Positions 8,216 to 16,986 are shown, numbered from the stretch's first letter. The stretch is DNA of 64,000 nt from Silicimonas sp. (GCA_022820365.1 JAJEFO010000043.1:86038-150037), one strand, 5' to 3'. Made by a program: numbers and translations. Notes: a model not told the origin generated them from the letters alone.

Positions 8216-10231
8216 ATGGCTGGCTATCCCCATCTCTTTCGTCCGCTCGAAATAGGCAACTTGACGCTGCCGAACCGGATTCTCATGGGCTCGATGCATA
8301 CCGGGCTCGAGGAGCTTGGCGACTTCGACCGAGTTGCTGCCTACTACGCGAGACGAGCGGAAGGCGGCGTGGCGTTGATGGTGACCGGCGGCATGGCACC
8401 CAATTTCGAGGGCGCAGTTCTGCCAGGGGCGGCCGGACTGTTCACGGATGAGGACATCGCCAACTATGCGCGGGTGACCAGCGCCGTCCACGAAGCCGGT
8501 GGACGAATTGCGATGCAGATCCTTCATGCAGGGCGTTACGGATATTCGCCGGAATGCGTGGCACCGTCTCCGGTAAAGTCACCGATTTCGCCATACACGC
8601 CGACTGAACTCGATGATGAGGGGATCGAGAAGCAGATATCGGACATCGTCGCAACGGCGCGACGTGCCCAGGAGGCCGGGTACGACGGCGTCGAAGTGAT
8701 GGGATCCGAAGGCTACTTGCTGAACCAGTTCCTGGTGACCCGTACCAACAAACGAACGGACCGATGGGGCGGCTCGTTCGAAAACCGGATGCGACTGCCG
8801 GTCGAAACCGTGCGCCGGGTGCGGCAGGCGACAGGACCTAGCTTCATGCTGATCTATCGCCTGAGCATGATTGACCTCGTTCCAGGCGGCTCGAACTGGG
8901 CCGAGGTCGTCAAGCTTGCCAAGGCCGTGGAAGACGCAGGGGCCGGGCTCCTGAATACCGGGATCGGATGGCACGAAGCCCGGATCCCGACGATTGCCGC
9001 GAGCGTGCCTCGCCGCGCATTTGCTTGGGTCACGAAGAAACTCATGGGGCAGGTCGGGATCCCGGTGATTGCGTCAAACCGGATCAATACGCCCGAGGTC
9101 GCGGAAGCGATCCTGGCGGAAGGCGCCGCCGACATGGTTTCGATGGCGCGACCCTTTCTAGCGGACCCGGATTTCGTGAGAAAGGCGCGCGAGGGCAGGT
9201 CGACCGAGATCACGCCTTGCATCGCGTGCAACCAGGCCTGTCTTGATTTCACTTTCGAGATGAAGATCGCGACCTGCGTCGTCAATCCGCAAGCGGCGCA
9301 TGAAACCGAACTGGTCTATCGTCCTGCAGACTATCCAAAGTCGATAGCGGTCGTGGGCGCAGGCCCGGCCGGGCTTTCCGCAGCGCTCGTGGCGGCCGAG
9401 CGGGGCCATGCAGTGACATTGTTCGAAAGGGCGAGCGAGATCGGCGGGCAGCTCGGCATGGCAAGCAGGGTTCCCGGGAAAGAGGAGTTTCTGGGACTCG
9501 TCCGGTGGTATCGAGACATGCTGGCACTGAGGGGCGTGGACGTGCACCTCGATACCGAAGCTTTTGCGGGAGACTTGAAACGGTTCGACGAGGTTGTCGT
9601 TGCCACGGGTGTTGTGCCAAGGGATCCGAACATTCCGGTCGAGGGCGGTTGCGTGGTGAACTACGCCGACATCCTGACAGGGCGAGAGGTGGCAGGAGAG
9701 AGGGTTGCGATTGTTGGAGCGGGCGGCATCGGCTTCGACGTTGCGGAATTCCTGACCACGGAGACGAGCCCGACCGTGGATCTCGACGCGTGGCGCGACG
9801 AATGGGGCGTGACGGATCCGGAAGTCCATCGCGCGGGCCTTGCCCCCGATGGGCCGAATCCGTCACACGGACGGCGGCAGGTTTCCCTTTTTCAACGGAA
9901 AGACGAGCGGCCAGGAAAGCGACTTGGTCGCACGACGGGGTGGATTCATCGCACGGCGCTTCAGATGAAGAGCGTTCGAATGGAAGGCGGCGTTACGTAC
10001 GAGAAAGTCGGCGCTGATGGCCTGCACATCACGTGTCGGAACGGGACACGCGAGGTTGTTCCCGCCGATACCGTTGTGCTCTGCACCGGGCAGCTGAGCG
10101 ACCGTGCCCTTGCCGATGCGCTATCGGCTGGCGGCACTGCGCCGCACATAATTGGAGGTGCCGACACGGCAGCCGGGCTGGATGCCAGACGGGCAATCGA
10201 TCAGGGTGCGCGGCTGGCGGCCCGTCTTTAG
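8216..10231 (+). CDS. 2,4-dienoyl-CoA reductase-type NADPH:flavin oxidoreductase (Old Yellow Enzyme + FeS + FAD)
   Basis: A 671-residue protein, nearly identical in length to E. coli FadH (672). The N-terminal OYE-type TIM barrel binds FMN. Tyr167 (SEGYLLNQ) and His253 (GIGWHEAR) correspond to the FadH acid pair Tyr166/His252. A 4Fe-4S cluster is expected on Cys335, Cys338, Cys342 and Cys354 (CIACNQAC then ATC). The C-terminal half has two Rossmann motifs, VVGAGPAGLSAA for FAD and IVGAGGIGFDVAE for NADPH. FadH reduces 2,4-dienoyl-CoA in beta-oxidation of unsaturated fatty acids; related enzymes act on other enones. The start at 8216 gives the canonical family N-terminus (YPHLFRPLEIGNLTLPNRI); longer in-frame sequence upstream is unlike the family. 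It appears monocistronic. Confidence 0.88.
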   Translation: MAGYPHLFRPLEIGNLTLPNRILMGSMHTGLEELGDFDRVAAYYARRAEGGVALMVTGGMAPNFEGAVLPGAAGLFTDEDIANYARVTSAVHEAGGRIAMQILHAGRYGYSPECVAPSPVKSPISPYTPTELDDEGIEKQISDIVATARRAQEAGYDGVEVMGSEGYLLNQFLVTRTNKRTDRWGGSFENRMRLPVETVRRVRQATGPSFMLIYRLSMIDLVPGGSNWAEVVKLAKAVEDAGAGLLNTGIGWHEARIPTIAASVPRRAFAWVTKKLMGQVGIPVIASNRINTPEVAEAILAEGAADMVSMARPFLADPDFVRKAREGRSTEITPCIACNQACLDFTFEMKIATCVVNPQAAHETELVYRPADYPKSIAVVGAGPAGLSAALVAAERGHAVTLFERASEIGGQLGMASRVPGKEEFLGLVRWYRDMLALRGVDVHLDTEAFAGDLKRFDEVVVATGVVPRDPNIPVEGGCVVNYADILTGREVAGERVAIVGAGGIGFDVAEFLTTETSPTVDLDAWRDEWGVTDPEVHRAGLAPDGPNPSHGRRQVSLFQRKDERPGKRLGRTTGWIHRTALQMKSVRMEGGVTYEKVGADGLHITCRNGTREVVPADTVVLCTGQLSDRALADALSAGGTAPHIIGGADTAAGLDARRAIDQGARLAARL

Positions 10232-10261
10232 ATCGGTTCGCAACGTCGGAAAATGAACTGG

Positions 10262-10400
10262 GGCTTTTTTCCGATGGTTGACACAAGGGAAGTGCCCAGC
10301 CAATCGGGGCCGGACGCACATGTCCGAAACATGCGGACATGTCGTTTGGAACTACACACGGGATGCAGATTGGCTTTTGGCCTGCCCGGTCCTTCCGAGC
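10262..10400 (+). repeat. Dispersed ~140-bp repeat, copy A
   Basis: Partner of the inverted copy at 5460-5598. This copy contains a 7-bp stem ATGTCCG/CGGACAT at 10319-10339 that is not preserved in copy B. It sits between two convergent genes, the flavin oxidoreductase ending at 10231 and sodC ending at 10410, just as copy B sits in a gap. Confidence 0.65.
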
Positions 10401-10409
10401 AGGGAGAAG

Positions 10410-10931
10410 TCACTGCGTGATGACGCCGCAGGCGATGCGGGGACCAGCGGCGCCTGCCGGATCGGTCACATAGTCATCCGGCCCGTCGTGGATCACGATG
10501 GCCGCGCCGTCTGCGTCGAACAACGATGCATCCAGCTTGAGCAGCGTGTTCAATACCTCTATCTCCAGCGTCCCGGAGTCCGGCACGTGGATGTTTGGCA
10601 TGTCACCCGCGTGCACTCCCTCGGCGCTGTCGAACCCGTGCTTGGCCCCGCCAGGATTGAAGTGTCCGCCCGAAGATGTGAAGGGCGGCTCGCAGACGCC
10701 CACCGTATGGACGTGGAATGCATGGGCGCCCGCTGGCAGATTCTTGAGCTTTGCGTGCAGGAGCGTGCCGTGCGCGGTAGCACGCAGCGTGACCGAGCCC
10801 ACGGATTCTCCGTTTGCGTTCATCATCGCGGCCGATGCCAGCTCGGTCGCGTTCGCCGTGCCCGCTGCGGCGACCAGTGCTGCGGCGATCAAGAACGCCG
10901 ATCCCTTCACCGGCACGTGGATATTCAACAT
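10410..10931 (-). CDS. sodC: Periplasmic Cu/Zn superoxide dismutase
   Basis: A 173-residue protein with a signal peptide (about residues 1-25, ending TANA before TELAS), so it acts in the periplasm, dismuting superoxide to peroxide and oxygen. Copper and zinc ligands are visible: HAFHVHTVG, GGHFNPGGAKHG with the Asp of HAGDMPN, and VIHDGPDDY. The disulfide cysteines are in GVCEPP and RIACGV. The start at 10931 is set by GAGGAAG upstream and by the signal peptide; the longer frame to 11021 adds only non-conserved sequence. The long ORF on the opposite strand is a shadow. Confidence 0.95.
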   Translation of the reverse strand: MLNIHVPVKGSAFLIAAALVAAAGTANATELASAAMMNANGESVGSVTLRATAHGTLLHAKLKNLPAGAHAFHVHTVGVCEPPFTSSGGHFNPGGAKHGFDSAEGVHAGDMPNIHVPDSGTLEIEVLNTLLKLDASLFDADGAAIVIHDGPDDYVTDPAGAAGPRIACGVITQ

Positions 10932-11053
10932 GGTGACTTCCTCCATCAAAACGTGTGCAATGCATAGCACGCCGCCACAGAAAGTGTCACGCGGCGGCAG
11001 GGTGAAGCGCGCTCTCACCACTCAATCTCGGCACGAACATCCGCGACGCAATG

Positions 11054-11989
11054 TCATTCTACGGAAACAAGGACTGCCTCCACGCGACGGTTCGCGGTAC
11101 GTCCCGCCTCCGTAAGGTTCGATTCTACAGGTGACAAGTATCCGACACCGACGGCATCGAGTCGATTCGGGTCGATGCCGAACGCGTTGATCAGTCGGTC
11201 AGCAACGGCTTCTGCCCTCCTTTGCGACAGAGAGGTGTTGGTCTCAAGCGACCCCTTGGCGTCGGTATGCCCCACCAGAACAATTCGGGCCGACGGGTTG
11301 TCCACCAGCCAGGCCGCGAGTTCCGCCAGCGCAGGGTACGGCCCGCTGCCCAGTTCGGCGGATCCTGAGCCGAATTCCAGCGATTCGAGCACCACGTGAC
11401 CTCTCTCCAGCATGGTCGAAACCAGGGTGCCGGGAACTTGAGTGGCATCTTCCGCATCTTCTTCCGTTTCCGTCTCCACGTCTTTCGCTTCCTGTTCCAC
11501 TTCGGGAAAGCGTGCGCTGGAAACCTCGGTGATGTGAATGTTGCCTGCGCTGGTTGTCGGCGACGCGACCAGGGCAACGGAATGCGGCTCTCTCGAAGGA
11601 TGCCGCATCAGAAGGTAGCGATAGTTCCCGAGATCGACATACATGTCCGGTTCGCCGATCAGATCGAGCTGAAAGCGGAAATCAAAGTCGCCGCACTCGG
11701 CGTCCACGCAGGAGAAGACCTGGACGTATCCCACTTCTTCCAGCTGTGCGCGAAGCGGCGCGATGAGCTGGAGCGACGTCCATTGCACATCGGGCAGATG
11801 AAGCACCGTCTTGCGGATTGCACCCTCGGTTCCAGGAACGACGGTGCCTGGAGACCAAGGGGCCTCGGGCAGGCGGACGCTTGCGGCATCACTCGTCTCG
11901 ACGGCGACAGTCACCGAGTTGGGAAGCGCAAGCTCAAGTGCTGACGCCGGTGCTGCAACGACAAGGCACATGGAGAGCGCAAGTCTCAC
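11054..11989 (-). CDS. OmpA-family protein with DUF4892-like N-terminal domain
   Basis: A secreted protein of 311 residues from GTG 11989, beginning VRLALSMCLVVAAPASA as a signal peptide. The frame extends to GTG 12127, overlapping the upstream stop, but that would bury the signal peptide, so the internal start is preferred. Residues ~20-180 resemble the DUF4892-type domain (LQLIAPLRAQLEEVGYVQVF, CGDFDFRFQLDL, MYVDLGNYRYL). An acidic linker (DVETETEEDAEDA) leads to a C-terminal OmpA peptidoglycan-binding domain (LVGHTDAKGSLETNTSLSQR, RAEAVADRL, GVGYLSPVESN, NRRVEAVL). It likely anchors the outer membrane to peptidoglycan. It follows the CinA-type gene and is probably co-transcribed with it. 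Confidence 0.85.
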   Translation of the reverse strand: MRLALSMCLVVAAPASALELALPNSVTVAVETSDAASVRLPEAPWSPGTVVPGTEGAIRKTVLHLPDVQWTSLQLIAPLRAQLEEVGYVQVFSCVDAECGDFDFRFQLDLIGEPDMYVDLGNYRYLLMRHPSREPHSVALVASPTTSAGNIHITEVSSARFPEVEQEAKDVETETEEDAEDATQVPGTLVSTMLERGHVVLESLEFGSGSAELGSGPYPALAELAAWLVDNPSARIVLVGHTDAKGSLETNTSLSQRRAEAVADRLINAFGIDPNRLDAVGVGYLSPVESNLTEAGRTANRRVEAVLVSVE

Positions 11990-12123
11990 AAGGCGACCCA
12001 GCTCGCATGCTTGCTGCTTGGCGCCCCGGGCATCGCCATGCGCTCGCAGCCTGTCTTTGGGAGAATGCGCAGGCGCCGTTGCGTCGTCACGCACGGCATT
12101 CGGAATTCCTGCAGCAGGTGTTG

Positions 12124-12855
12124 TCACGACGCATCGTCTCCGAAGGCGGCACGCAGCCGCGCTGTCGCTTGGATGATCTGTTGGGGCTCGATGCCCCGGA
12201 TTACGACATTTGCACCGTACCGGCCGTTCTGCCGGAAGGGGTAGGAGCCAAAACTCAGATTAGCGAATTCCTCTGCAAGCTCACTCAATCGGGCGGCGAT
12301 GTCACCTTCGGCTCGATCAATCCGTACGCTCTCCGAGAGCACGGGGTTACCGCCCGCAATCATGGGCAGAATGCTCGCGACCATTGCTTCGAAGATTGCT
12401 GGAATTCCTGCCATGACATGGACATTCCCGATCGTGAACCCCGGTGCCGCGGAGATCGGGTTGTTGATCAGCGTGGCGCCGTCCGGGATCCGTGCCATGC
12501 GCAGCCTGGCCGCGTTCATTTCGATGCCCTGCCGATCATAGTGCGCCTGCAGGATGGCGCGCGCATCCGGGCGGACATCGATGGAGACGTTCATTGCCTC
12601 GGCCACGCAGTCAGCCGTTATGTCGTCATGCGTCGGCCCGATTCCACCCGAAGTGAAGAGGTGGACGTGCTTCCGTGCAAGCGCCCTGACTCCTTCCACG
12701 ATTGCCGTGCGGTCATCGGCAACCATGCGGACCTCCGTGAGATTTATTCCGGCCTCGGTCAGCCTGCCGGCGAGGTAGTGCATGTTGGAGTCACGAGTAC
12801 GTCCGGAAAGTATCTCGTCGCCGATCACCAGCATGGCGGCGGTTGGGTTGGCCAT
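12124..12855 (-). CDS. Molybdopterin-binding / CinA N-terminal domain protein
   Basis: A 243-residue protein with the MoCF-like fold found in CinA N-termini: AAMLVIGDEILSGRTRDSN at the start, LFTSGGIGPTHDDITADCVA, RMARIPDGATLINNPISAAP and FTIGNVHVMAGIPAIFEAM. The C-terminal amidase domain of full CinA (NMN deamidase) is absent, so this is the short stand-alone form. The domain is associated with nucleotide or molybdopterin handling; its precise role is not established. Start at 12855 gives the family N-terminus; the frame runs to 13182 over sfsA and is not used. Divergent from sfsA, 47 bases apart. Confidence 0.88.
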   Translation of the reverse strand: MANPTAAMLVIGDEILSGRTRDSNMHYLAGRLTEAGINLTEVRMVADDRTAIVEGVRALARKHVHLFTSGGIGPTHDDITADCVAEAMNVSIDVRPDARAILQAHYDRQGIEMNAARLRMARIPDGATLINNPISAAPGFTIGNVHVMAGIPAIFEAMVASILPMIAGGNPVLSESVRIDRAEGDIAARLSELAEEFANLSFGSYPFRQNGRYGANVVIRGIEPQQIIQATARLRAAFGDDAS

Positions 12856-12902
12856 GGAGTCTGTCCTTGTCCCTCTCCCTATGCCGGTATAGGGCCCGAG
12901 AC

Positions 12903-13628
12903 ATGCGCTTTCATACGCCTTTGGTGCCGGGCCGCTTGATCCGCCGCTACAAAAGGTTTCTTGCGGACGTGGAACTGGAGAAGGACGGCCGCGCCGTGGT
13001 GGCGCATTGCCCCAATCCGGGGTCGATGCTGGGGCTTGCCGAAGAGGGCATGCGAGTCTGGCTTGAACCCAATGACGATTCGAGGAAGAAGCTGAAATTC
13101 GGCTGGCGTCTGGTCGAATTGCCAGGCGGCCATCTCGCGGGCATCGATACATCGGTGCCGAACCGGATCGTTGCCGAGGCACTGGCTGCCGGACACGTGC
13201 AAGGTCTTGCCAGTTACCGGAATGTGCGGCGCGAAGTGCCCTACGGTGCCAGCAGCCGCGTGGATTTTCTGCTTACGGAGCCAGGATTGCCAGACGCCTA
13301 TGTGGAGGTGAAGAACGTGCATCTGAACCGCACCGGCGATCTGGCGGAATTCCCGGATTGCGTGACCGAACGTGGCGCCAGGCATCTGGCCGAGCTTTCG
13401 GCGATGGTGGCGGAAGGATATCGGGCGGTGATGCTTTATGTCGTGCAGCGGACGGATTGTGCCAGGTTTGTCTTGGCTCGTGATCTGGATCCTGGCTACG
13501 GTGCCGCGTTCGACCGCGCCAGTGCGGCTGGAGTGGAGGCGATTTGCCACGGAACGATGATCACGCGGGACGGAGTGGAATTCGCCTCCGAACTGCCGGT
13601 TCTTGAACAAGTCGCAGACTGCAGGTGA
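12903..13628 (+). CDS. sfsA: SfsA DNA-binding / sugar fermentation stimulation protein
   Basis: A 241-residue protein of normal SfsA length. Motifs are LVPGRLIRRYKRFLADVELE, AHCPNPGSMLGL, RREVPYGASSRVDFLL, the nuclease-like core AYVEVKNVHL, and FPDCVTERGARHLAEL. E. coli SfsA influences maltose gene expression and binds DNA; the fold is nuclease-like and biochemical function is unclear. The stop overlaps a possible GTG of the next gene (map), so the pair is probably one operon. Confidence 0.95.
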   Translation: MRFHTPLVPGRLIRRYKRFLADVELEKDGRAVVAHCPNPGSMLGLAEEGMRVWLEPNDDSRKKLKFGWRLVELPGGHLAGIDTSVPNRIVAEALAAGHVQGLASYRNVRREVPYGASSRVDFLLTEPGLPDAYVEVKNVHLNRTGDLAEFPDCVTERGARHLAELSAMVAEGYRAVMLYVVQRTDCARFVLARDLDPGYGAAFDRASAAGVEAICHGTMITRDGVEFASELPVLEQVADCR

Positions 13629-13684
13629 CTGGCGGTTCTTCCTGGAAAGCACTATATGGCGGGCGAGAAGAGGAAGGATGTCCC

Positions 13685-14497
13685 GTGTACGACTCCAGCA
13701 GGGGCCGTCTGACCAAGGACGGCATTCGCATTCATGATTCCGGGGATTTTGCCGGCATGCACCGTGCGGGTGCACTTGCCGCGCACATTCTGGACGAGAT
13801 CGCTCCGCTGGTGGAACCTGGCATGGCCACAGGCGAAATCGACAGGACAATAATGCGGATGATAGACGAGGCTGGCGCCACGTCGGCCACGATCGGCTAC
13901 AAGGGCTATCAGCATGCAAGCTGCATCAGCGTCAACCATGTCGTCTGTCACGGGATCCCCGGGAAGAAGCTGCTCAGGGACAAGGATATCCTGAACGTTG
14001 ACGTGACCGTGATCGTCGACGGCTGGCATGGCGACACGAGCCGGATGTACGTTGCGGGCGGCCTTTCCCGAAGGGCGGAGCGCCTGATCCAGGTGACCCA
14101 TGATGCACTGATGAAGGGAATCGAGGCAATCAGGCCCGGCAAGACGTTCGGTGATATTGGGCATTCCATCCAGTCCTACGTTGAGGCGCATCAGATGAGC
14201 GTGGTGCAGGGCTTTTGCGGCCACGGTCTAGGGCGCCTGTTCCATGCCCCGCCCAACGTCTTGCACTTCGGGCGTCCTGGAACGGGCGCTGTCCTGGAGC
14301 CGGGCATGTTCTTCACGATCGAACCGATGGTGAATCTGGGCAGGCCCGAGACCAAGATCCTGGCAGACGACTGGACCGCCGTCACAAGAGACAAGTCGCT
14401 CTCCGCGCAGTTTGAGCATTCGGTCGGCGTCACCGATGACGGCTGCGACATCTTCACGTTGTCTCCGGCTGGCAAGTTTCATCCGACCTGGCATTGA
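13685..14497 (+). CDS. map: Type I methionine aminopeptidase
   Basis: A 270-residue cytosolic metalloprotease removing N-terminal Met from new proteins. The dinuclear metal ligands are all visible: two Asp in LNVDVTVIVDGWHGDTSRMY, His in GFCGHGLGRLFH, Glu in FFTIEPMV and Glu in QFEHSVGV. The start at GTG 13685 is chosen because AGGAAGGA lies just upstream and VYDSSRGRLTKDGIRIH fits the family; an alternative GTG at 13625 overlaps the sfsA stop and adds 20 unmatched residues. sfsA-map is a common alphaproteobacterial pairing. Confidence 0.95.
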   Translation: MYDSSRGRLTKDGIRIHDSGDFAGMHRAGALAAHILDEIAPLVEPGMATGEIDRTIMRMIDEAGATSATIGYKGYQHASCISVNHVVCHGIPGKKLLRDKDILNVDVTVIVDGWHGDTSRMYVAGGLSRRAERLIQVTHDALMKGIEAIRPGKTFGDIGHSIQSYVEAHQMSVVQGFCGHGLGRLFHAPPNVLHFGRPGTGAVLEPGMFFTIEPMVNLGRPETKILADDWTAVTRDKSLSAQFEHSVGVTDDGCDIFTLSPAGKFHPTWH

Positions 14498-14885
14498 AAG
14501 CCGCGCTGCTCCGACTCGGTTCGACGCGGGGCGACGCAGAGCCGTGAGAATCCTTGCCGAATCCGAACTTCACGGCGTCACATTCATCGGAACCTGGCAC
14601 CGCGCGCGCTTCCCCTGAAGTCACGCGCACATGGCGATCACCGCAACCGCGTGTGCTTGCCGGACTCATCAAGAGCCGCGAGTGACCCGACCATTTGAGC
14701 CGGCGCGACGGATCGACATTGGGAATGGAAGAAATGATTGGGCTGGTTGATGAAGTCGCGATGAAACCGAACATGCTCGGGCTGTACAAGTAGGGCATTT
14801 AAAAGCGATGCACTGCCATGCGAACTCATTTTCTTGTTGTGAAAAGCCAGCAAATTTGTCTCTTGGTCACCAGGGGGAATTTGGA
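14498..14885. other. Intergenic stretch with one 22-codon open frame
   Basis: No recognisable gene. A short frame at 14725-14793 encodes MEEMIGLVDEVAMKPNMLGL plus two residues and looks protein-like rather than random. It has only GGGA immediately before its ATG and could be the tail of a lost gene. The promoter for the following oxygenase gene must lie in the AT-richer part after 14790. Confidence 0.45.
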
Positions 14886-15674
14886 ATGCAGCACCTGCTT
14901 GATCTTGAGACCTTTCCTGTCGATCGACCTGACAGTGATGAATGCAATGCCTTGTTCGAGCGGTGCCTGGTAGATCTGGCCGCACACGGCATGTACAATC
15001 TCGAGGGATTTCTGAAGCCGGAGGCTGCGCAGGCGGCAGCCGATAATCTCAAGCCGACCATGGACAGCGAAAGCTTTACCCACAGCCGGAAGCACAACAT
15101 ATATTTCAAGAAAGAACTCCCGGGCCTGGCCCCGGATCATCCGGCATTGACGCAGTTTCAGACCGTCAACCACACGCTGTGCGCTGATCAACTGGGCGAC
15201 AACCCCGTCTCCGAGATCTACGCCTGGCCGCCGCTGGTGGAATTTCTGGCGATGACAATGGGCAAGCGGGCGCTCTTTACCATGGATGACCCGCTCGCTC
15301 GAATCAATGTCATGGCCTATTATGAGGGCGAAACGCTGAACTGGCATTTCGACCGCTCCGAGTTCACAACGACGCTGCTATTGCAGGCACCGGAAGCAGG
15401 CGGAGACTTCGAGTACCGTACCGATCTGCGCACTGCGGACAATCCGAACTACGACGGCGTTGCCAGGCTGTTGCGGAAAGAGGATCCGGATCTGCGGGTC
15501 GTCACGCCGACACCCGGCACCCTGAACGTATTTCGCGGCATCAACACTCCGCATCGCGTGACCAAGATCCGTGGAGGCCGCGAGCGGATCATCGCGGTGT
15601 TTTCATACTACGACAAGCCCGGCGTCACCTTTTCGGAAGAGGAGCGGATCGGGTTCTACGGTCGCTCAGCGTGA
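14886..15674 (+). CDS. Fe(II)/2-oxoglutarate-dependent oxygenase, HalD/BesD-like superfamily with hydroxylase-type HxD triad
   Basis: A 262-residue protein. The conserved core NWHFDRSEFTTTLLLQAPEA followed by GGDFEYRTDLR matches the family that includes the free-amino-acid radical halogenases BesD and HalD and related hydroxylases. The facial triad is His154, Asp156 and His223 (TPHRVTK), with a 2OG-binding Arg at 224 or 233. Halogenases replace the Asp by Gly or Ala to seat chloride; here Asp is kept, so hydroxylation is predicted. Substrates of characterised relatives are free basic or polar amino acids. ATG 14886 follows AGGGGGAAT. The next gene (dddP-like) starts 52 bases downstream on the same strand. 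Confidence 0.75.
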   Translation: MQHLLDLETFPVDRPDSDECNALFERCLVDLAAHGMYNLEGFLKPEAAQAAADNLKPTMDSESFTHSRKHNIYFKKELPGLAPDHPALTQFQTVNHTLCADQLGDNPVSEIYAWPPLVEFLAMTMGKRALFTMDDPLARINVMAYYEGETLNWHFDRSEFTTTLLLQAPEAGGDFEYRTDLRTADNPNYDGVARLLRKEDPDLRVVTPTPGTLNVFRGINTPHRVTKIRGGRERIIAVFSYYDKPGVTFSEEERIGFYGRSA

Positions 15675-15726
15675 CCCCGACTGACTTGCACAGCAATCAC
15701 TGGCCCGCCGAGGGGCCCGCACAGAA

Positions 15727-16986
15727 ATGACCGACATGCCGCCACTTTTCAGAGACGAGCGCAAGCTGACCTATTTGAACAGCGAGGGCGCAGACAGGCC
15801 ATTGATCAGTCCGGTCCCGCCGGAAGTGCTGGAACGGGCCCGCGCCTATCGGCTCGGTCGGTTTCGCGAGGCGATGGCGAAGGCCGATGTCGCGGCATTG
15901 TTGCTGTACGATCCGATCAATATCCGCTACGCCTTCGACAGTTCGAACATGCAGGTTTGGACGGCGCACAACCCGATGCGCTATGCGCTGATTCTGACAG
16001 AAGGCCCTGCGGTCATGTTCGAGTTCAGGGGCTGCGAGCACCTCAATGACGGCCTGCCGGGAATCGACGATCTGCGGAACTCCACCTCGTGGATGTTCAT
16101 GGCCAAAGGCGACAAATCGCCCCTGCACACGGCGCGTTGGGCGGACGAGATCACGGAGTTGCTGCAGGAGCATGGCGGCGGCAACAGGCGCATCGCCATC
16201 GACAAGCTGGACGGCGCGCCGCTGCTGGCCCTTCAGGAGCGCCAGCTGGAATACGTCGAAGGCACCGAACTGACCGAATTGGCTCGATCGATAAAGTCTG
16301 CCGACGAAATCAAGCTGATGCGCTGGACCATTCGCGTCTGCGAGGCAGGCATGGCGCGGATCTATGAGCACTCCCGCCCCGGGGTGACAGAACGCGAGCT
16401 CTGGGCGCATCTGCATTTCGAGAACGCCCGCTCGGGCGGCGACTGGCTTGAAACCAAGCTGCTGACCTGCGGGCCCAACACGAACCCCTGGTACCAGGAA
16501 TGTTCGGACCGCGTGTGCCAGTCGGGCGAAATGATCTCGTTCGATACGGACATGATCGGACCCTATGGCTACTGCGCGGACCTGTCGCGGAGCTGGACGT
16601 GTGGCTATTCCTCGATGACGGACCGGCAAAAGCGGCTCTATTCCACCGCGCTGAGCCAGATCGATCACAATCTGGCGCTGCTGCAACCAGGCCTGTCATT
16701 TGAAGAGTTCAACGCGAAGAGTTGGCGCATACCGGCGAGGCATGTCGACTACCGCTACTCGCTGGCCTTGCACGGCGTCGGCATGGCCGACGAATGGCCT
16801 GTGGTGCCGTTGCATGTGGACTTCGACGAAGGCGCCATGTCCGGGCAGTTCGAACCGGGCCATGTGGTCTGCATTGAAAGCCTGATCGGCGAGGAAGGGT
16901 CAGAGAGCGTCAAGCTCGAAACCCAGGTTCTGATCACGGAAGACGGTACCGAACGGCTGGACAGCTTCCCTTGGGAAGAGGTCTGA
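15727..16986 (+). CDS. dddP: DddP-like M24-family protein, candidate DMSP lyase
   Basis: A 419-residue pita-bread-fold protein. DddP cleaves dimethylsulfoniopropionate to dimethyl sulfide and acrylate. The metal and catalytic residues I recall for Roseobacter-group DddP map with almost the same spacing: Asp273, Asp275 (SFDTDMIG), Asp285 (YCADLSRSW), His349 with Tyr344 five before and Asp355 six after (YSLALHGVGMADEW), Glu384 (VCIESLIG) and Glu398 (VKLETQVLI). The N-terminal YDPINIRYAFDSSNMQVWTA and GPNTNPWYQECSDRVCQ blocks are also DddP-like rather than Xaa-Pro dipeptidase-like. Paralogues without lyase activity exist, so the activity is inferred. It is probably co-transcribed with the upstream 2OG oxygenase. 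Confidence 0.7.
   Translation: MTDMPPLFRDERKLTYLNSEGADRPLISPVPPEVLERARAYRLGRFREAMAKADVAALLLYDPINIRYAFDSSNMQVWTAHNPMRYALILTEGPAVMFEFRGCEHLNDGLPGIDDLRNSTSWMFMAKGDKSPLHTARWADEITELLQEHGGGNRRIAIDKLDGAPLLALQERQLEYVEGTELTELARSIKSADEIKLMRWTIRVCEAGMARIYEHSRPGVTERELWAHLHFENARSGGDWLETKLLTCGPNTNPWYQECSDRVCQSGEMISFDTDMIGPYGYCADLSRSWTCGYSSMTDRQKRLYSTALSQIDHNLALLQPGLSFEEFNAKSWRIPARHVDYRYSLALHGVGMADEWPVVPLHVDFDEGAMSGQFEPGHVVCIESLIGEEGSESVKLETQVLITEDGTERLDSFPWEEV

Noticed and set aside
10278..10967. 229-codon plus-strand ORF
   Set aside because: It is antisense to sodC; only its first ~40 codons lie in the dispersed repeat, and those are not conserved as protein.
14886..15674. Radical halogenase call for the 2OG enzyme
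   Set aside because: Asp156 is retained in HxD; BesD/HalD halogenases have Gly or Ala there.
15727..16986. Xaa-Pro dipeptidase or creatinase call
   Set aside because: The residue set and flanking motifs fit DddP better, including the Tyr and Asp around the catalytic His.
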